Shown here: piece by piece, positions 58,985-64,000 of the stretch | Layout of the letters: each line of letters starts with the position of its first letter | Numbering within the stretch: the stretch's first letter is position 1 | NCBI GenBank assembly: GCA_024699855.1 | Contig: JAMPIQ010000002.1 | Span: forward strand, 12,276,001-12,340,000 | DNA length: 64,000 nt | Source of the DNA: Aphelenchoides besseyi | Taxonomy: Eukaryota > Nematoda > Chromadorea > Rhabditida > Aphelenchoididae | Reading direction: 5' to 3' | Made by a program: the position numbers and the translations under genes | Notes under the pieces: generated by a model | Databases searched by the model: none | The model's input: only the letters and a program-made list of their open reading frames with translations | Told to the model about the DNA's origin: nothing

Positions 58985-61524
58985 TTAATTTGTGAGGAAG
59001 ACGTTCCAGTGCTCACAGTCCGTAGTCAGTCCTCCGTCAGTGTGGTAAGTCCATAATTGAATGAATTCGTAGCCCAAGTCCTTGGTGGGTTTTATTGCGT
59101 ATGTGTTTGCGCAACCTTTAAAATACTGGAAATAGCGCAGAATCACAAATGACGAATGATTGTTGAAGCGATCCAGGTACAGCCCGTAATTTTTGCCAAG
59201 CTTGTCGACAACATTCGATACGAAGTACATTTCGTAGAATTCTCTGGAACATGTGAATTATACAGGATGGGTCAAATTCTTTTGAATTCGCGGCGTTGCG
59301 AAACTTGCGCCGGAGATTTTGCATTGAGCAAAATTGGTGCGCAATTTCTAATGGAATTTAGCGCCACTGTAATACTTTTGTTCGATCTTGTACTTACGTG
59401 TTCATGGCGTTGAAAAACGTGGGAAACGAGGTATTCGAAAAGTTAAGCAAATTGTCGAAATTCACGAGCGCACGGTTAGTCGATGTGTCGACGCGGAGCA
59501 TTGTGCAGTGTGCGTCCATCGAGGAAGCCACAGTGCATCTGTTTGGTTTGCATCCGTATCCAAATTGCATACTGTAGGTGTCGTATCTCCACGCTTTTGT
59601 CACGATATACTGACGCGAGTATCTAAAATTTACAGAAAGTGATTAAAGTTCAGTAAACTTTTTTACAACAATTTACTTACCCCGGGTGACCAATTGGTTC
59701 CATGTCCTTGTAAATTTTATCTACAAGCTGGGCGTACGTTTCGTTGTTCTCAGGGATATCGGCGTTTTTCGCAAAATCAAATATTATGTTTTGGACAAGA
59801 GTTCGCTCCATCTCTGGCCATGTGCTGTCCTGAAATTCAAAATTCTTTTACTAATTCACCAGAAAACTTACAAGTGTCTGAACAAACCACTTGTCAATAA
59901 ACTCAGTCACAGGCTCCAAAATCTGTTCCACACGGCGTGTAAAATAGTCCGCCTGTTCTGGCTGTTGATAGAAACTAATATTGGCACACATAACCGTTGT
60001 ATAAATCGAAAATTTCAATTAATTTAGTTTTTAATCCGAAAACTCACAAGACTGTAATAGTCCTGCATGAATGTTGCGCCAAATCGGGTAATCGCGTCCA
60101 TTCGATAGCCGCTTGTTTGGAAGGCATCAAATGGGAGGCAGTTGCTAAAAATAAGATAATTAAAAGTGTCGGATATTCAAAAAATTTTGGTAAAGGGGAT
60201 TCGCACAGCCGTGTGAAAAAAGACCTAATTTTGGTTGAGTGAAACGAACGCGTAGCTCTCTGATCCACCAAGTCAAGACCCTAACGCAATTTTTCAATTT
60301 ATAAAACAAAAATCTGTGCGTGCGCACTAAAAACATGGATATGCGGATTTACTTTACTGAAATTTTTCAAAACCCGCGTAAAACTCACGTTTCAATTCGA
60401 TGCTCGTCGTTCAATTCAAACTCCGTCATCAATGCCAAAAGCATTTGGGGCTTGTCCGCAAAATTCCGTCCTAAATTTAGAGATAACTTTTAAACTATCC
60501 ATCAAAAAGTACCTTTGTTTTCGCGCCGGAACTTCAGGATAATCGAAAACTTGTGACTCATGTTGGAGGAGGCCGCCAAATGAGAATAAATGACTAAATA
60601 GGAACCATTAAAATCGCTGGAGTTAAAACTTACTGGTTAGTCGGTGGTCAAATAATTGCTTGGATTCTTTGTTTAAGTCATAGATGTCGTAAGTGAAGTT
60701 GTTTATAAGCGTGTAAATCCGTGACATCAACGTTGCATCCAAACGAGTATTCGTGCAATCCGATGCAATTTGTTCCATTTTCTAAAATCGACGTGTCTAG
60801 TTCCTCAGATTTTAACCTACCTTCGCAATTACTGACGGCTCATTGGTTTCTAGACACTTGTTCTTGAAAGCGCGTATTATGTCTTCGCTGACATTCATCC
60901 TATGGTGACTCATAGTACCGATGTGTCCGAGCAAAGAAAAAATAGGTATGACGATATCCTAAAATATTTTTGCCAAGTGATTTAAACCTGTAAAATAGTT
61001 TTCTTGGAATCAGCAAGGTTTTTGTAATAAAGCTCCAAATGATTTTTCAAGCGGTCATTTCTAAATCGAAACGTACCCGACGATAATCATTGAGAAGCGG
61101 ATAATAAGTTGTTGATTTAATGATGTAATCCAATTGTTTCTTCACGTCGGTGAGCTTACGGTTTATGCCATTGGTGAGTTTCAAAAGATTTTCCAACTTG
61201 TCTTCCTAAACATAAGGTAAATCAAAAGTACTCGAAGAGAAATTACCTCAAGTGTAATTTTTAAAGCCGTAGCCATAAACTCACCAAATGGCACGATTCG
61301 CCGCAAAAACAACGCGCTGTTTCCGGCAAACAGGTGGAAGAGCTTCAAGTCTTTGGCCACCGGGGAGTCGACGATACCTTTGAAGCTGGAGACGAGTTCT
61401 TTAGCGTCCTCGTAACCTAAAAGTAAATAATAATGCTAGTCTTTCAAAAATGCTTACTTGCGGCGCTAAATTGCAAACCATAAACAAGACAAAAGACAAG
61501 CAGCAGTGACCACAGAACTTTCAT
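58985..61524 (-). CDS. Unrecognised secreted protein, multi-exon
   Basis: The start MKVLWSLLLVFCLVYGLQFS (ATG 61524-61522) is a clear signal peptide, cut probably after FSAA. The mature protein of about 600 residues begins with a helical half: GYEDAKELVSSFKGIVDSPV, EDKLENLLKLTNGINRKLTD, DIVIPIFSLLGHIGTMSHHR, KMEQIASDCTNTRLDATLMS. The second half contains NCLPFDAFQTSGYRMDAITR, DSTWPEMERTLVQNIIFDFA, a Cys-containing stretch FGYGCKPNRCTVASSMDAHC and CANTYAIKPTKDLGYEFIQL, ending WNVFLTN-stop at 58987-58985. Introns are 40-150 bp. No transmembrane helix after the signal and no domain I can name. It looks like a nematode-type extracellular protein with a few conserved cysteines. Confidence 0.72.
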
Positions 61525-64000
61525 TGTAAACGATCTGGATCAAAACAATAGAATGAAAAAGAACGATAAGTCGTTCGGTTTTATAACGGACGGGACGCGG
61601 GCAGGAACTTTTAAACACAACCTTCGCTCGTTGAATAGAAAACCAAACACGCGTTCTTTATTGGTCAAAAGCAAAGCTATTACACTGAAGAAAAGCAATT
61701 GATCATGTGGAAACGGGACTTTTGCCACCACCGACACTTACTAATTGTAAAACGCGTGATTTTTTGCTTTATTTATGTGTGCCCTTGAGACAGTTTACAG
61801 TAAAAAAAAATTCTTGAATGGTCCGCGGCAATTAGTCATCGGATTCTTCATCTTTGGAAGTGTTTAATTGGACGCGTACGTTTTTCGTCCAAGTCGGAAA
61901 CAAACAAAGCGATAAAAACACCGGCCGGGGAAGTGTATTGATTATGAACACTCAGCCGAACTTGAACAAAAAGAAACTCGTAAAGGAAAGCAAGGCTTAC
62001 TCTGCCAACAAACCACATTCATCAAAATTGATTTTATTGTTTTAATGTCAACGAGTGTAAAATTAGCATTTTAATGATCTTTTCGTGGTCTTAAACAGCC
62101 TAAGGCGATTTGGGCACGTTATAGTTGTAGTCAAGTAGTTAAAACGTTTTGTCCCATTAATAAAAGCGATTGCAAGCCACAACAGTAGATTGTCCTATTC
62201 AGACATAATGGGATATTCAACCGGATTTTAAGTATACAGAATTCTGGGTATTCGATTTTATGGGAATTCATCTTTTTTTATTCACAAATTTCATAATCGC
62301 ATTTTGTCTTTTCATATGAATCAATAAACAGAAAATTTCATCAAGTTGTCGGCAAATTTAACACGTCTAAAAACACCAATTTGTAGAGGAAAAGGATGAA
62401 GAGGAACAAAAACGGATTGAAATTCAATTAGAGCGTGATGTTGTACGACTTTTGATTTCTTCGTCTAACGACGGATCTTGGATTCGGTTGAGTATTGTTG
62501 AGTAAGCAAAAAAATGGAATACCATTGAACTCTCAAAAAGTACCGTGTTCTTTTCCGACTACTGTAGTTCCAGGCAATCGACTCAAAGCAGAAAAAAACA
62601 AGACTACTGTTCGTTGGAGAGTAGTAATTGCAAAATGAGCTGAATAGCTGAGAACGAACGTTCTTTTATAGTCACCTCAGACTCCGCCCCTTTTTCTTAC
62701 ATTTCCAACAATGAAATTTAAGCCCCACCCGTTTCTCCTCCTCCCATTAATAAAAGCTAGTAAAGTTTGTTTGTTTGGTTGTATCCAGATCGACCGATTC
62801 GTGTGCACAGATTTCGAAAAAATGAGCGAGTCTTTTGTGCATCGATTTTCATTTTATGCAAATTTTTGTTCGAGCGGTTGTGCACAGAAACAATTTGTTG
62901 AAATGAAATGTTTGAAGAGTCGAAACATTTGAAAATCGTTGTTTCGATACTGTCGATAGCCATTAGTTTAACGCTATCAGTTACAAGCATCAACTGTACG
63001 AAAGCTGTCAAATGAAGATTGGAGTTCAATAAAGATTTGATTGAGAGCATACGAAAGGGAATTGCTTTTGTTTTTGGTTGGAAAATAAATTGTTTGAGTA
63101 AAGAGATGTGATGATTAGTTGTGTGGTCAAAATAATGTTTGATTTCGAACTCGAGACACCAATTCGTCGGTTTTTTGTATGTCAAGGATGCCGTTTTTCG
63201 ATGGGAATAGTCTAATTGTTTTGTAAATAAATGACATCGATGATCCTAGTAAACTGAAAAGGAAGGCCGACCGTTGGCTTACTTTGTTAGACCATAACTA
63301 ATGTGAAGCGAGTTGCTTTGAGTACGATGAAAAGTCGTTGATGAGCACTGGATAGTTAATGTTTTGATATGGTTCGCAGTTAAAAGTTAGGTTATAAGCG
63401 TTGATTAACAAGATATATGAAGGAAAGTTGATTAAAATCTATGAAACGCGGATGGAAATGGTTGGAAGACAACACACAGTCAGCTGAACTATTGGATGAA
63501 ACTGTTTTGTCGATAAACGGTCTTCGATAATCGTTGGATGAGAGAGCACAGATGTCCAGGATTGCCAATTTGACGAAGAAATTTTGTCTAGTGATTATAG
63601 AGGAGAAACCATGTGAAAGTGAGTTGATTCGGGATCATTGTGTTTGTATCGTTTTATTGGGATTGATCGATGTTCGTGTTCTCGTTTTGGCAACCGATCA
63701 CCAAAATTTCCAGCGTTCTCTGCCACAAGATTATAAGATCAGCGAGTGGCTTAATCCGATCACTTGGCACGAGCGACCAGACGGAAGTCAGAGATCTGTT
63801 ACTGTTTATAATCCCCTTTATTTGACCGTGTGTTGTGTAACTTTTGTTCTATAAGTTTTCTGTTTTACTGTGGTAAAGTTGTCGAGCTTTGTGGTTGTGC
63901 TCATCGTCCAAATTTTGTTTGGGTTGCTTTTTGCGCAGCTTCACGTCTTATTTCGAGCATAAGGTTCGATCGTTTTGAACGACTGTTTCGTCTGCGCCGA
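61525..64000. other. Terminal 2.5 kb without a recognised gene
   Basis: Contains the upstream region of the secreted-protein gene and several 60-140-codon open frames on both strands (for example 62757-63185 minus and 63534-63854 plus). None has splice context or recognisable motifs. One exon-like stretch at 62387-62501 is listed separately. Confidence 0.4.
62387..62501 (+). CDS. Exon-like stretch, acidic-helical, unknown gene
   Basis: Flanked by an acceptor (AATTTGTAG ending at 62386) and a donor (GTAAGC from 62502). The open frame reads EKDEEEQKRIEIQLERDVVR and then LLISSSNDGSWIRLSIV, which has the look of real coding sequence: charged helix followed by hydrophobic strands. No other exon could be joined to it with confidence. 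It may belong to a gene relic. Confidence 0.3.

Noticed and set aside
59256..59280. TATACAGGATGGGTCAAAT resembling a mariner inverted end
   Set aside because: It lies in an intron of the secreted-protein gene, matches the mariner ends at too few positions, and no partner inverted repeat was found.
1..64000. CRISPR arrays, bacterial operons or horizontally acquired bacterial genes
   Set aside because: No regularly spaced repeats were seen, and all recognised genes have spliceosomal introns and animal family signatures.

Overview
This is a window of a nematode nuclear genome. Genes are split by many very short introns (mostly about 37-60 bp, GT...TTTTAG or GT...TTTCAG). Several start codons lie a few bases behind an orphan 3' splice acceptor, as expected for spliced-leader trans-splicing, and genes are packed head-to-tail with 150-170 bp gaps, as in nematode operons. 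The largest gene is an orthologue of LET-805/myotactin, the nematode hypodermal muscle-attachment receptor. I could not fix the genus; everything is read by eye from the DNA and from translated exons.

Layout. 1-2429 (-): N-terminal half of an ABCA-type lipid transporter, cut by the left window edge. 3373-22994 (-): let-805/myotactin, about 35 fibronectin type III (FnIII) repeats, a choice of two transmembrane exons and a tail with a glycine-tyrosine repeat. 22995-28495: 5.5 kb with no recognisable gene. 28496-29068 (-): TRAPPC2L. 29332-32526 (+): a probable operon of neutral sphingomyelinase (SMPD2), mitochondrial ribosomal protein L22 and the spliceosomal factor CCDC12/cwf18. 33370-34407 (+): a four-helix TMEM272-like membrane protein. 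35394-37003 (+): a FEM-2-type PP2C phosphatase. 37254-40154 (-): a SPOUT1 methyltransferase followed by phosphatidylserine decarboxylase, again spaced like an operon.

40.8-52.7 kb is a transposon graveyard: two decayed Helitrons, each split by a different mariner-like element with TA target duplications, and between them a Tc5/pogo-like element whose inverted ends carry a tRNA-like sequence. At 53.5-54.6 kb is an intron-containing phosphatidylinositol transfer protein copy with four disabling changes. At 55.1-58.3 kb (-) is a MUT-7/EXD3-type exonuclease with intact catalytic motifs but an in-frame stop and a 19-bp tandem duplication. At 59.0-61.5 kb (-) is an unrecognised secreted protein. 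The last 2.5 kb holds only one exon-like stretch.

The best candidate for something undescribed is the pair of phase-matched, apparently mutually exclusive transmembrane exons in let-805. Next are the tRNA-like inverted ends of the Tc5-like element and the damage to a transposon-silencing gene (mut-7 family) beside the transposon cluster.
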